DNA of 64,000 nt from RGIG3178 sp963674495 (GTDB taxonomy: Bacteria; Bacillota; Clostridia; Christensenellales; QAND01), in contig CAXXLG010000002.1 of NCBI GenBank assembly GCA_963674495.2, positions 682,001-746,000 of the forward strand, read 5' to 3'. Position numbers and translations under genes: made by a program. Below, piece after piece: positions 1 through 7,891 of the stretch (position 1 is the first letter of the stretch; each line of letters starts with the position of its first letter). A model generated the notes under the pieces. It ran no database searches, was not told the DNA's origin, and saw only the letters and a program-made list of their open reading frames with translations.

Positions 1-153
1 TATGGGTTCATCATTCGATACCAACATGACAAAGCCGACATCACCGGCATCGACAATGAGCCGTGGCACATCCGCTACGTCGGCATCGAAGCCGCGAGGG
101 AAATGGAACAAAACGGCTGGTGCCTGGAGGAGTATATTGAGCACCGACCATAG
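1..153 (+). CDS. D-alanyl-D-alanine carboxypeptidase, VanY type (C-terminal end only)
   Basis: The window opens inside this gene; 50 C-terminal residues remain in frame 1, ending at TAG 151-153. The fragment carries the family motif EPWHIRYVG, whose His is a zinc ligand in VanY/M15B peptidases, preceded by YGFIIRY and followed by a helix ending in LEEYIEHRP, the usual family ending. VanY enzymes remove the terminal D-Ala from peptidoglycan stem peptides outside the cell. The next gene, an L,D-transpeptidase, begins 10 bases later, so the two probably form a wall-remodelling pair: tetrapeptides made here are donors for L,D-crosslinking. The rest of the active site lies outside the window. Confidence 0.8.
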   Translation, partial: YGFIIRYQHDKADITGIDNEPWHIRYVGIEAAREMEQNGWCLEEYIEHRP

Positions 154-163
154 GCAAGAAACT

Positions 164-979
164 GTGAATAGACGGCATTGGGCTGCGCTGTATATAGCTG
201 CAGGCCTTTTGTTTGCCTATTTGGCTGGATGCCAAAGCACGCCGGCCGAACCAAGCGCAGAGCTTATCGTCAGCGGCACGACGCCAACGCCTGCGGGCGC
301 GCAGCAGACGGTATACATACTGAAGGACGGCACGTCTGTCTATGACAGCCCCTCGCAGCAGGCCGTCGTCGTTGCCGTGCTGGACCGCGGGGCGGCATGC
401 TTGTGGCTTTCGGATGAAGGGGAGTGGAGCAAAATACGGGTCAACGAAACAAAGGGGTATGTTCAAAAGCAGCAGCTGTCGGAAAACGAGGTTTTCCCGG
501 CAATGAAGGAACGGTTTGAAAGCCCGCGCATCGTGGTGAATAAGGGCGCGCGGGAGCTTTGGCTGTACGACGGGGATACATGCTACGGGCGGTATGCCGT
601 CGGCCTTGGATGGGATCCCGAAGGGGAGAAGCAGCGGGAAGGCGACGGGAAAACGCCGGAGGGCACGTACTATGTATGCTGCAGGAATGCAAACAGCAGC
701 TACTACCTGTCTCTGGGCGTTTCCTATCCGAACGCGGAGGATGCCGCGCGGGGACTGGAACAAGGATTGATCGACGAGAATACATATCAACGCATCTACC
801 GGGCCATTGAAAGGGGCGGGCAGCCGCCGTGGGACACGGCGTTGGGCGGCGAGATCATGATCCACGGCGGCGGATGGCAGAGAGACTGGACGGCCGGATG
901 TATCGCGGTGGACGAAGAAACGATGGATATACTCTGGCGCATGTGCCCGACCGGGACGGAAGTGGAGATTAATCCATAA
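164..979 (+). CDS. SH3-like plus YkuD L,D-transpeptidase lipoprotein
   Basis: About 271 residues from GTG 164. This start is chosen because it falls just after the VanY stop and gives a clean lipoprotein signal (basic NRRHW, hydrophobic stretch, LAGC lipobox). The reading frame is open to base 2, but that upstream part overlaps VanY and looks non-coding. After the lipobox come an SH3-like segment (YILKDGTSVYDSP) and a C-terminal YkuD domain with HGGGWQRDWTAGCIAVDEE. There the His and the Cys of TAGC match the catalytic pair, with TAGCIAV replacing the more usual SxGCIRM. It would form 3-3 crosslinks or attach proteins to peptidoglycan on the outer membrane face. The start codon is the least certain part. 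Confidence 0.8.
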   Translation: MNRRHWAALYIAAGLLFAYLAGCQSTPAEPSAELIVSGTTPTPAGAQQTVYILKDGTSVYDSPSQQAVVVAVLDRGAACLWLSDEGEWSKIRVNETKGYVQKQQLSENEVFPAMKERFESPRIVVNKGARELWLYDGDTCYGRYAVGLGWDPEGEKQREGDGKTPEGTYYVCCRNANSSYYLSLGVSYPNAEDAARGLEQGLIDENTYQRIYRAIERGGQPPWDTALGGEIMIHGGGWQRDWTAGCIAVDEETMDILWRMCPTGTEVEINP

Positions 980-984
980 AAAAG

Positions 985-1008
985 AAGCCCCGGTTCAGGG
1001 CTTTTTTG
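985..1008 (+). terminator. Rho-independent terminator after the L,D-transpeptidase
   Basis: AAGCCC / GGGCTT stem with a seven-base loop followed by a T run. It lies between two converging genes. Confidence 0.75.
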
Positions 1009-1023
1009 CGTGAAAACGGTTTT

Positions 1024-1563
1024 TCAATGACCGGACGACAACGGATATTCCAACTGGCAGTCAAACGGTTCTGCCGCAACCAGCTTTTGATTGTATTCAA
1101 GGGCTTCTACACAGTGCATGGATTTGTAAAACGCCTGCGTCTCCTGTGAAGAATGCGCGGATATGTATAGCTTCACTGCGCCCAATTCCCTCGCCCTGTC
1201 AGCGGACAGAAGAAACAACGCTTTGCCGATCCCACGTCCCCGGTGTTCAAAAGAGACATGGAGGCTGGATAGCTGAAGGTATTCCTTTCTGCATCCAAAA
1301 GGTTCATTTTCAACCGAGGAAAACCCTACCAGCATATTGTACACAAAAGCCCCGAACACCGCGCCGCCCGTTGTTATCGTGCTTTTGAGGCACTTGACAA
1401 GAAACGCATAGTTGTCGTCATTCCAGTTTTCTTCAAAGGGAATGTCTTTTAAGATCCACGTTCCGTGTTCCTTCCGCCAGCACCGTTCAACTTTCTGATA
1501 GCGGTTGAAATGCCGGAACAGGTCCCGCGACAGTTCCTTTGCTTCCAGTTGCCTGTATTCCAC
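1024..1563 (-). CDS. GNAT family N-acetyltransferase
   Basis: 179 residues from a GTG start five bases past the pflA stop. The acetyl-CoA motif A is clear (LHVSFEHRGRGIGKALF), followed by the usual motif B region ending QAFYKSMHCVEA. GNAT enzymes transfer an acyl group from CoA to an amine; the substrate cannot be read from sequence. Tight spacing puts it at the end of the pflB-pflA operon, so it may act on a metabolite or protein linked to pyruvate formate-lyase, but that is inference from position only. The start lacks a strong ribosome site, which suggests translational coupling to pflA. Confidence 0.8.
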   Translation of the reverse strand: MEYRQLEAKELSRDLFRHFNRYQKVERCWRKEHGTWILKDIPFEENWNDDNYAFLVKCLKSTITTGGAVFGAFVYNMLVGFSSVENEPFGCRKEYLQLSSLHVSFEHRGRGIGKALFLLSADRARELGAVKLYISAHSSQETQAFYKSMHCVEALEYNQKLVAAEPFDCQLEYPLSSGH

Positions 1564-1568
1564 GTCTT

Positions 1569-2300
1569 TTAGTATAGCATATTCTTTGATCCGTGCGGAG
1601 GCGCAAGCAACCGGCTAAACCGGGCCAGACGGGCGTCGTCCATCGGCGGCGTGTTTTCAAGCGGAAACGGTATACCGAGGGACTTGTATTTTTCAACGCA
1701 CATCGTATGAAAGGCCAAAAGCTCCACTTTTTGTATGCAGTGGTACGGCGCAACAAGCGCGTTGAGCTTTTCGATGTTTTGCTCCGTATCGTTCAAACCG
1801 GGTACGACGACGTGGCGGACCCATGTCGGGATGTTCTGTTTTTCCAGTTCGCCAAGGAACGCAAGCGGGGTTTTAAGATCCATGCCACTCAGCGCGAGGT
1901 ACGCTTCCGTATCGGTTGCCTTGATGTCCAGAAGGCACAAGTCGGTCACGGACAGAAGGCGCAGCACAGACGCGTCCAGCCGGCAGCCGCTTGTATCCAG
2001 GCAGGTATGTATGCGTTCCCTTTTGCACAGAGAGAACAGCTCAAAGACGAATTGTGCCTGAAGGAGCGGCTCGCCACCGGATACGGTCACGCCGCCGTCC
2101 TCCCCGAAGTAGGGCCTGCACCGGATCAGGCGCTCATACACCTGCTGCGGTGTAGTCGGCGTGCCGCCGTGAACGTCCCAGGTGTCGGGATTGTGGCAGT
2201 AGGAACAGCGTGCGTTGCACCCCTGCATGAATACCACAAACCGCAGCCCGGGGCCGTCCACCGCGCCCAGCGACTGAAACGAATGGATGCGGCCTACCAT
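1569..2300 (-). CDS. pflA: Pyruvate formate-lyase activating enzyme
   Basis: 243 residues, normal family length. It has the radical-SAM cluster motif CNARCSYCHNPDTW near residue 30 (CxxxCxxC), then the SAM-binding VSGGEPLLQ. It generates the glycyl radical on PflB using SAM and a [4Fe-4S] cluster. The ATG is one base after the pflB stop (TGA-C-ATG), so the two are co-transcribed and probably translationally coupled. The N-terminal text GRIHSFQSLGAVDGPGLRFVVF is split here only for length: GRIHSFQSLG then AVDGPGLRFVVF, both typical of PflA. Confidence 0.95.
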   Translation of the reverse strand: MVGRIHSFQSLGAVDGPGLRFVVFMQGCNARCSYCHNPDTWDVHGGTPTTPQQVYERLIRCRPYFGEDGGVTVSGGEPLLQAQFVFELFSLCKRERIHTCLDTSGCRLDASVLRLLSVTDLCLLDIKATDTEAYLALSGMDLKTPLAFLGELEKQNIPTWVRHVVVPGLNDTEQNIEKLNALVAPYHCIQKVELLAFHTMCVEKYKSLGIPFPLENTPPMDDARLARFSRLLAPPHGSKNMLY

Positions 2301-2301
2301 G

Positions 2302-4536
2302 TCAGAATGCCTCGTGGAAGGTGCGCGCGATCACTTCGCGCTGCTGTTCGCGCGTCAGTTTGTGGAAGTTGACGGCGTAGCCGGATACGCGGATGGTTAG
2401 ATTTGGGTACTTCTCGGGGTGGTCCATCGCGTCGACCAGTGTATCGCGGTTCAATACGTTGACGTTCAGGTGGTGCGCGGCTTGTTTGAAATAGCCGTCC
2501 AGTATGCGCACCAGGTTGCCGGTGCGCGTGTTTTCCTCGTGTCCCAGCGCCTGCGGCGTAATGGAAAACGTGTTGGAAATGCCGTCCCTGCAGCACGCAA
2601 ACGGAAGCTTGGCCACGCTGTTGAGAGACGAGAGCGCGCCGCAGCGCTCGCGGTTGTGCATGGGATTGGCACCGGGCGCAAACGGCTCGCCGGCCTTGCG
2701 CCCATCCGGCGTCGAGCCGGTCTTCTTGCCGTACACGACGTTGGAAGTGATAGTCAGAACGGACAGCGTATGTTTCGCGTTCTTATAGGTCGGTGTTTTT
2801 TCAAGCTCTTTTGTCATGCCGGTAAGAAGATCGACGGCGATGCGGTCCACACGGTCATCATCGTTGCCAAAGGCGGGCGTTTCGCCGTCCGATTGAAAAT
2901 CCACAATATAGCCGTTTTCATCGCGCACGGGCTTTACGTCGCCGTACTTGATGGCGGCCAGTGAATCCGTAACAACGGACAGCCCGGCCACGCCAAACGC
3001 CATGAACCGTTCCACATCGGTGTCGTGCAGCGCCATCTGGATCTTCTCGTAGGCGTATTTATCGTGCATGTAGTGGATCACGTTCATGGTATTGACATAA
3101 AGCGCGCACAGCCAAGAACGATAGGTTACAAACCGGTCCAGTACTTGTTCGTAGTCCAGCGCATCCTCCGCCAGCGGCGGCAGCTGTGGCCCAATGTGAA
3201 GGCCGCTGGTGTGGTCGTACCCGCCGTTGATGGCGATAAGCAGCAGTTTGGGCAGGTTGCACCGCGCGCCGAAGAACTGCATTTGCTTGCCGATCTTCAT
3301 GGCGGATACGCAGCACGCGATGGCGTAATCGTCCCCATAGTCGCGGCGCATGAGGTCGTCGTTCTCATATTGGATGGCGTCGGTGTCGCACGAGACCTTG
3401 GCGCAAAACAACTTGAATGGCGTAGGCAATTTATCCGACCACAACACCGTCAAGTTGGGTTCCGCGGACGGCCCGAGATTGTACAGGGTGTGCAGCATGC
3501 GGAAGGAATTCTTGGTGACAAGCGGCACGCCGTTTTCCCCGACGCCGCCGATGCTCTCGGTGATCCACATCGGATCGCCCGCAAACAGTTCGTTGTACTC
3601 CGGTGGCCTTAGTTGGCGCGCTACGCGAAGCTTGATCACGAAATCGTCCATCAATTCCTGCGCCTGCTGCTCTGTCAAAACGCCTTCGTCCATGTCCCGC
3701 TTTATATAGATGTCCAAAAACGTGCTGGTGCGGCCAAGGCTCATCGCCGCACCGTTCTGTTCCTTGATTGCGGCAAGGTAGCCGAAATACGTCCATTGAA
3801 TGGCTTCTTTGGCATCTTTTGCGGGCACAGATATATCAAAGCCATACATCGAAGCCATCTCTTTTAGCTTGTTTAAAAAGTTAATCTGCTGATATAGCTC
3901 TTCGCCGAGGCGGATGTTGTCCACATTCATGGACTGCGCTCCCTTTTCACGCTTGTCGGCCTGCTTCTGTTTGATAAGAGCATCAACGCCGTACAGCGCC
4001 ACACGGCGGTAATCGCCAATGATACGACCGCGGCCGTACGCGTCGGGCAGACCGGTGATCAGGCCGCTCTTACGCGCAGCGAGCATCTCTTCGGTGTACA
4101 CGCGGAACACGCCGTCGTTGTGCGTGGTTCTAAACTGGAACTCATCCTCCACCTTTTGGCTCAGCTCAAATCCATACGACTCGCAGGCCTTGCGCGTCAG
4201 GCGGATTCCGCCAAATGGGTTTATGCCGCGTTGAAGCGGACGCGCAGTCTGCAATCCGACGATCAGCTCGAGAGATGGATCCAGATAGCCGGGTTTGTAA
4301 TGCGTCAACGAGGACACCGTATAGGTATCGATGCTCAATACGCCGCCCATTTTCTGCTCGAGGGCGCACAGCCGTTCGACCTTTTTCATCAGTGTTTGAG
4401 TACGCGGCGTCGGGCCCTGAAGAAATGAGGCATCCCCGCCATACGGCGTATAGTTCTTTTGGATAAAATCACGCACATCGATCTCATCCTGCCAAAGTCC
4501 GGCGTTAAAGCTACGCCATGCATCCACATGTTTCAT
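2302..4536 (-). CDS. pflB: Formate C-acetyltransferase (pyruvate formate-lyase)
   Basis: 744 residues from ATG 4536, which follows TTGGAGG; the frame is open further upstream, but that part lies in the riboswitch terminator. It converts pyruvate and CoA to acetyl-CoA and formate in the cytoplasm under anaerobiosis. The catalytic cysteine pair is visible in DYAIACCVSAMK, and the glycyl-radical site is RVSGYAV with Gly at about residue 719, 25 residues from the end. Length and both motifs match genuine PFL rather than a diol dehydratase or another glycyl-radical paralogue. It is the first gene of a leftward operon with pflA and a GNAT protein, transcribed through a ZTP/ZMP riboswitch. Confidence 0.95.
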   Translation of the reverse strand: MKHVDAWRSFNAGLWQDEIDVRDFIQKNYTPYGGDASFLQGPTPRTQTLMKKVERLCALEQKMGGVLSIDTYTVSSLTHYKPGYLDPSLELIVGLQTARPLQRGINPFGGIRLTRKACESYGFELSQKVEDEFQFRTTHNDGVFRVYTEEMLAARKSGLITGLPDAYGRGRIIGDYRRVALYGVDALIKQKQADKREKGAQSMNVDNIRLGEELYQQINFLNKLKEMASMYGFDISVPAKDAKEAIQWTYFGYLAAIKEQNGAAMSLGRTSTFLDIYIKRDMDEGVLTEQQAQELMDDFVIKLRVARQLRPPEYNELFAGDPMWITESIGGVGENGVPLVTKNSFRMLHTLYNLGPSAEPNLTVLWSDKLPTPFKLFCAKVSCDTDAIQYENDDLMRRDYGDDYAIACCVSAMKIGKQMQFFGARCNLPKLLLIAINGGYDHTSGLHIGPQLPPLAEDALDYEQVLDRFVTYRSWLCALYVNTMNVIHYMHDKYAYEKIQMALHDTDVERFMAFGVAGLSVVTDSLAAIKYGDVKPVRDENGYIVDFQSDGETPAFGNDDDRVDRIAVDLLTGMTKELEKTPTYKNAKHTLSVLTITSNVVYGKKTGSTPDGRKAGEPFAPGANPMHNRERCGALSSLNSVAKLPFACCRDGISNTFSITPQALGHEENTRTGNLVRILDGYFKQAAHHLNVNVLNRDTLVDAMDHPEKYPNLTIRVSGYAVNFHKLTREQQREVIARTFHEAF

Positions 4537-4573
4537 CGATGGAACCTCCAATTCTCTCGATGTTACCACAATA

Positions 4574-4674
4574 CAAAAAGGGCAACCCATAACAAGATAA
4601 GGTTGCCCAGACGGTCGGCGTAAACTCCCATGCTTCACCGTGGTGATCCACGTTGTCCGTCAGTTACATGGGAT
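4574..4674 (-). promoter_or_regulatory. ZTP/ZMP riboswitch (pfl motif) with terminator platform
   Basis: Read leftward, the leader folds as P1 TCCCATG/CATGGGA (4626-4632 with 4667-4673), P2 CGTGG/CCACG (4639-4643 with 4648-4652), and a conserved GCCGACCGTCTGGGCA segment (4605-4620). GACGG (4657-4661) can pair with CCGTC (4610-4614) as the pseudoknot. This is the known architecture of the pfl motif, the ZTP/ZMP riboswitch that senses the purine intermediate accumulated when 10-formyl-tetrahydrofolate is short. The GGGCAACC of the last element also forms a terminator with GGTTGCCC (4580-4587), followed by T5. Ligand binding should therefore prevent termination and switch pflB on, supplying formate for folate. 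Confidence 0.92.
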
Positions 4675-4682
4675 ACACCCTT

Positions 4683-4712
4683 AGTATGAAGCACACAGGC
4701 GTTGTTGTCAAG
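4683..4712 (-). promoter_or_regulatory. Promoter of the pflB operon
   Basis: TTGACA (4707-4712), 17-base spacer, CATACT (4683-4688). Transcription should start just before the riboswitch. Confidence 0.8.
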
Positions 4713-4738
4713 AGATGATGCCAACGGGTAGTTAGCTA

Positions 4739-4766
4739 TTGACAACTCGCGCGCGGCGCATATAAT
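4739..4766 (+). promoter_or_regulatory. Promoter of feoA
   Basis: TTGACA (4739-4744), 16-base spacer, TATAAT (4761-4766). It diverges from the pflB promoter. Confidence 0.85.
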
Positions 4767-4808
4767 AGGTGTGGGGAAAGTAGGATATTCTATTTTTTTG
4801 AAACGAAA

Positions 4809-4824
4809 GTTAGCGTCTGCTAAC
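4809..4824 (+). promoter_or_regulatory. Palindrome in the feoA leader, possible metal-regulator operator
   Basis: Perfect inverted repeat GTTAGC-GTCT-GCTAAC, about 40 bases downstream of the feoA -10 box. It could be an operator for a DtxR/Fur-type repressor (a DtxR-family gene lies at 45517-45900) or a small leader hairpin. The arms do not match a consensus I can name with certainty. Confidence 0.4.
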
Positions 4825-4850
4825 GCGGGACCTGGAAAGGATGTACTTGC

Positions 4851-5135
4851 ATGACGTTAAATCAATTGAGTGTTGGACAATCGGCCGTAATCGCATCCGT
4901 GGGTGGGCACGGTGTGCTCAGAAGGCGGCTGTTGGATATGGGGCTTACGCCCAAAACGCACGTTTTAATGCGCAAGGTCGCACCGATGGGCGATCCTATG
5001 GAATTGTATCTTAGGGGCTACGAATTGACGTTGCGCGCCGAAGAAGCAAAAAATATAGGTATCGTGGCGTTGCCAAACAAAGATAAAGACAGGCAGGCAC
5101 AGCCAAACAGACACAGACACAGACATGGAAATTAG
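4851..5135 (+). CDS. feoA: Ferrous iron transport protein A
   Basis: 94 residues. An SH3-like FeoA core fills residues 1-78 (LSVGQSAVIASVGG, LRRRLLDMGLTP, then VALPNK). FeoA is a small cytoplasmic partner needed for FeoB iron uptake. The last 16 residues are unusual: a polar tail ending RHRHRHGN encoded by a CACAGA-type hexamer repeat near 5108-5125. The His residues could bind metal, or the tail may simply be recent repeat slippage. It is the first gene of the feo operon behind its own promoter. Confidence 0.92.
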   Translation: MTLNQLSVGQSAVIASVGGHGVLRRRLLDMGLTPKTHVLMRKVAPMGDPMELYLRGYELTLRAEEAKNIGIVALPNKDKDRQAQPNRHRHRHGN

Positions 5136-5240
5136 GGGCTTGTATATAGGTTGTAACGGCTATATATTTTAAACGACTAAGCGCCACGGTAATGTCTGGC
5201 AGGAAGCAAGGCAAAAAGGTGGACGAAAAGGAGCGAATAT

Positions 5241-7250
5241 ATGGTCATCGCATTGATTGGGAATCCCAATTGTGGTAAGACGACGCTGTTCAACCAATTG
5301 ACAGGAAGCAGCCAGCACGTGGGGAATTTCCCGGGGGTGACGGTTGAGAAGAAGGTTGGGGGCATCCGTCGCCATGCGGACGTCCAGGTGGTGGATCTGC
5401 CTGGCATCTATTCGCTATCGCCCTATACTAGCGAAGAGGTGTTGACAAGGGATTTCTTACTCGTCGACCGGCCGGACGTTATATTGAACATCGTGGATGC
5501 TACCAATTTCGAACGCAACCTGTATCTGACATTGCAGTTGATGGAATTGCAGATGCCGATGGTTCTGGCGTTGAACATGATGGATGAAATGGAGAAAAAC
5601 GACTGCACGGTGGATGTAAAGGCACTGGAACAGACACTGGGCATACCGGTGGTGCCCATTGCGGCCAGCAAGAACCAGGGTGTTGCCGAGCTGATCGAGC
5701 GCGTGTTACAAACAGGTCGGGAGAAGCCGCCGGTACCAAAAATGGATTTTTGTACAGGCGAGGTGCACAAGGCGGTGCACGCCATCAGCCATCTGATTGA
5801 GCCGCAGGCAAAAGCCAAAAACATACCTACGCGCTTTGCGGCGACAAAGCTGGTGGAGGGCGACGAGCCGATGCAAAGGCGGATGCAGCTGGCAAAGAAC
5901 GAACTGCACATCATCGAACATGCGGTGGAATCGATGGAGAAAGCGCTGGGTACGGACAGGGAAGCGGCGCTTGCAGACATGCGCTATGCGTACATACAAC
6001 GGTTGTGCACCACTATGGTACACAAGAGTGGCGATACGTTGGAGCATAGGCGTTCGGTGCGCATCGATGTGCTTTTAACCCACCGATATCTGGCAATTCC
6101 GTTGTTCTTCTGTATTATGATGACGGTGTTTTATCTCACGTTCGGGCCGCTTGGTTCGGCGTTGTCCGATGCGTTTAGCGCTCTGGTTGATGCCGCTTCC
6201 GTGTGGATTGGGCAGGGACTTGTTGCTCTCAAGGTTAACGCCCTAGTCACATCGCTGGTTATGGATGGTGTTTTGACAGGCATCGGTAGCGTGCTGTCAT
6301 TTTTGCCCACCATACTGGTTCTGTTTCTGTTCCTGTCGCTTCTGGAGGATACCGGATATATGGCGCGGGTGGCGTTTGTCATGGATAAATTGCTTAGAAA
6401 GATCGGCTTATCCGGCCGTTCGTTCGTGCCCATGCTCATCGGTTTTGGCTGCTCGGTACCCGCCATCATGGCCACGCGTACGCTGGCCAGCGAGCGAGAC
6501 CGAAAGATGACAATTCTGTTGACCCCGTTTATGTCTTGTAGCGCCAAGCTGCCCATCTATGCGCTGTTTACCGATGCGTTTTTTACTGGACATAAGGCGT
6601 TGGTCATGATGGGTATGTACGCGCTTGGCATTGTAGCGGGCATACTCTACGGCCTTTTGTGCAAGAGCACGCTGTTTCGGGGCAAGCCGGTACCGTTTGT
6701 TATGGAACTCCCATCCTACCGCATACCGTCGCCCAAAAGCGTGATCCTTCACATGTGGGAAAAGGCAAAGGACTTTATCAAAAAGGCGTTTACCATCATC
6801 TTTATCAGTACCATCGTGGTATGGGTGCTGCGCACGTTCGATTTTCGCTTTAATGTAGTGGCGGATAGTGCACAGAGCATGTTGGCCGGCCTTGGGCGTA
6901 TATTGGCGCCCGTGTTTGCTCCGCTTGGATTCGGAGACTGGCGTGCGTCTACCGCGCTTGTCACAGGCCTTTCCGCCAAGGAAGCGGTGGTCAGCACGTT
7001 TGCAGTGTTGATGGGCGTATCCGGCAAAGAGGCACTGGCGGGTGCCATGAGCCAGCTGTTCACGCCTCTTGCGGCGTTGTCGTTCTTGAGTTTTACGGTG
7101 TTGTACATGCCCTGCCTTGCAGCGATGGCAGCGGTGCGCCGCGAACTAGGCAGCATGAAAGCGGCGCTTTTGGCCATGGCTGCGCAAACGGCGTGGGCGT
7201 GGCTTGTGACGTTCGTGTTGTACAACAGCGTACGCCTGTTTATACACTGA
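5241..7250 (+). CDS. feoB: Ferrous iron transporter FeoB
   Basis: 669 residues, from ATG after AAAGGAG. The N-terminal G domain shows GNPNCGKTTLFNQ (G1), DLPGIYSLSPY (G3) and NMMDE (G4), followed by the guanine-dissociation-inhibitor-like helical region and two Gate domains with about eight or more membrane segments. The conserved VPMLIGFGCSVPAIMATRTL is present, with the Cys thought to line the iron path. It imports Fe(II) across the cytoplasmic membrane, driven or gated by GTP hydrolysis. It sits between feoA and a small Cys-rich gene. Length is normal for clostridial FeoB. Confidence 0.96.
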   Translation: MVIALIGNPNCGKTTLFNQLTGSSQHVGNFPGVTVEKKVGGIRRHADVQVVDLPGIYSLSPYTSEEVLTRDFLLVDRPDVILNIVDATNFERNLYLTLQLMELQMPMVLALNMMDEMEKNDCTVDVKALEQTLGIPVVPIAASKNQGVAELIERVLQTGREKPPVPKMDFCTGEVHKAVHAISHLIEPQAKAKNIPTRFAATKLVEGDEPMQRRMQLAKNELHIIEHAVESMEKALGTDREAALADMRYAYIQRLCTTMVHKSGDTLEHRRSVRIDVLLTHRYLAIPLFFCIMMTVFYLTFGPLGSALSDAFSALVDAASVWIGQGLVALKVNALVTSLVMDGVLTGIGSVLSFLPTILVLFLFLSLLEDTGYMARVAFVMDKLLRKIGLSGRSFVPMLIGFGCSVPAIMATRTLASERDRKMTILLTPFMSCSAKLPIYALFTDAFFTGHKALVMMGMYALGIVAGILYGLLCKSTLFRGKPVPFVMELPSYRIPSPKSVILHMWEKAKDFIKKAFTIIFISTIVVWVLRTFDFRFNVVADSAQSMLAGLGRILAPVFAPLGFGDWRASTALVTGLSAKEAVVSTFAVLMGVSGKEALAGAMSQLFTPLAALSFLSFTVLYMPCLAAMAAVRRELGSMKAALLAMAAQTAWAWLVTFVLYNSVRLFIH

Positions 7251-7261
7251 GAGGAGAAAGC

Positions 7262-7429
7262 ATGGATCTCGTTATCCTATTGATACTGGGCGTCCTTTGC
7301 ATCGTTGCATGGCGCTCGTGGCGAAAACAGAAAAAAAGCGGTTGTTGCGGCTCGTGTTCCCAATGCCAGATGCCGTGTGAACGGGACGAGACCGAAAACC
7401 AAAACCCACCGGATGTAAAGGAGAAATGA
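7262..7429 (+). CDS. FeoB-associated Cys-rich membrane protein
   Basis: 55 residues from ATG 7262 after GAGGAG, 11 bases past feoB. One membrane helix (LVILLILGVLCIVAWRSW) is followed by a basic stretch and a Cys cluster CCGSCSQCQMPC, then an acidic tail. This is the layout of the small proteins found behind clostridial feoB. They are presumed to assist or sense iron at the transporter, in place of the enterobacterial FeoC. The exact role is not established. Confidence 0.88.
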   Translation: MDLVILLILGVLCIVAWRSWRKQKKSGCCGSCSQCQMPCERDETENQNPPDVKEK

Positions 7430-7460
7430 TGACAGGCAACGACGCTGCTTGTCTTTGGAT

Positions 7461-7500
7461 AAACGCAACGGCCGCCAATTGTATTGGCGGCCGTTGCGTT
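7461..7500 (+). terminator. Long perfect hairpin ending the feo operon
   Basis: About 18 perfect base pairs (AAACGCAACGGCCGCCAA and its complement) around the loop TTGTA. There is no long T run after it, so it may act as a transcript-stabilising hairpin as well as a terminator. Confidence 0.65.
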
Positions 7501-7891
7501 TCAGAGAACATATGGCGATAGAGGGGAACAGTCATGTATAGAGGAAAGACGCAAAAAAACGGGGCAATCCCCCGCTTTTTGTAGGCAACAAACAACGCTA
7601 ACGCGCCGCTTTGCTCCTTTCCAAACGGGAGGCCGGGACGTTTCCATCCAAACCCAACGTCTGTTTGGCATAGCATTCACCTTAGCACAAACAGATCGGA
7701 ACATATCTAAATATAGTTTACTCAAACTGGTAGAATTTGTCAATACAAAGTAAAAACATGCAAGGCAAACAGCAAAGCCCCGCCATCACTGGCGGAGCTT
7801 TGCGTGGACGAACGGGTGTGCAGCCCGCCGTCTTTGGGTTAATGCGCAGACCTGCCGGAGGGAACGGTTTGGCCTGCACAAATTTGTAAGC
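7501..7891. other. Non-coding gap between convergent feo and amt
   Basis: No convincing gene. It holds a short bidirectional terminator-like hairpin at 7553-7579 (A7-CGGGG-CAAT-CCCCG-CTTTTT) and, closer to amt, the terminator at 7772-7803. Confidence 0.6.
7772..7803 (-). terminator. Terminator of the amt/P-II gene
   Basis: Stem GCAAAG-CTCCGCCA / TGGCGGGG-CTTTGC read leftward, 90 bases past the stop codon. The following T tract is weak. Confidence 0.6.

Noticed and set aside
41..865. Long minus-strand frame opposite the L,D-transpeptidase
   Set aside because: Arg-rich shadow with no family features; the plus-strand protein has clear domains.
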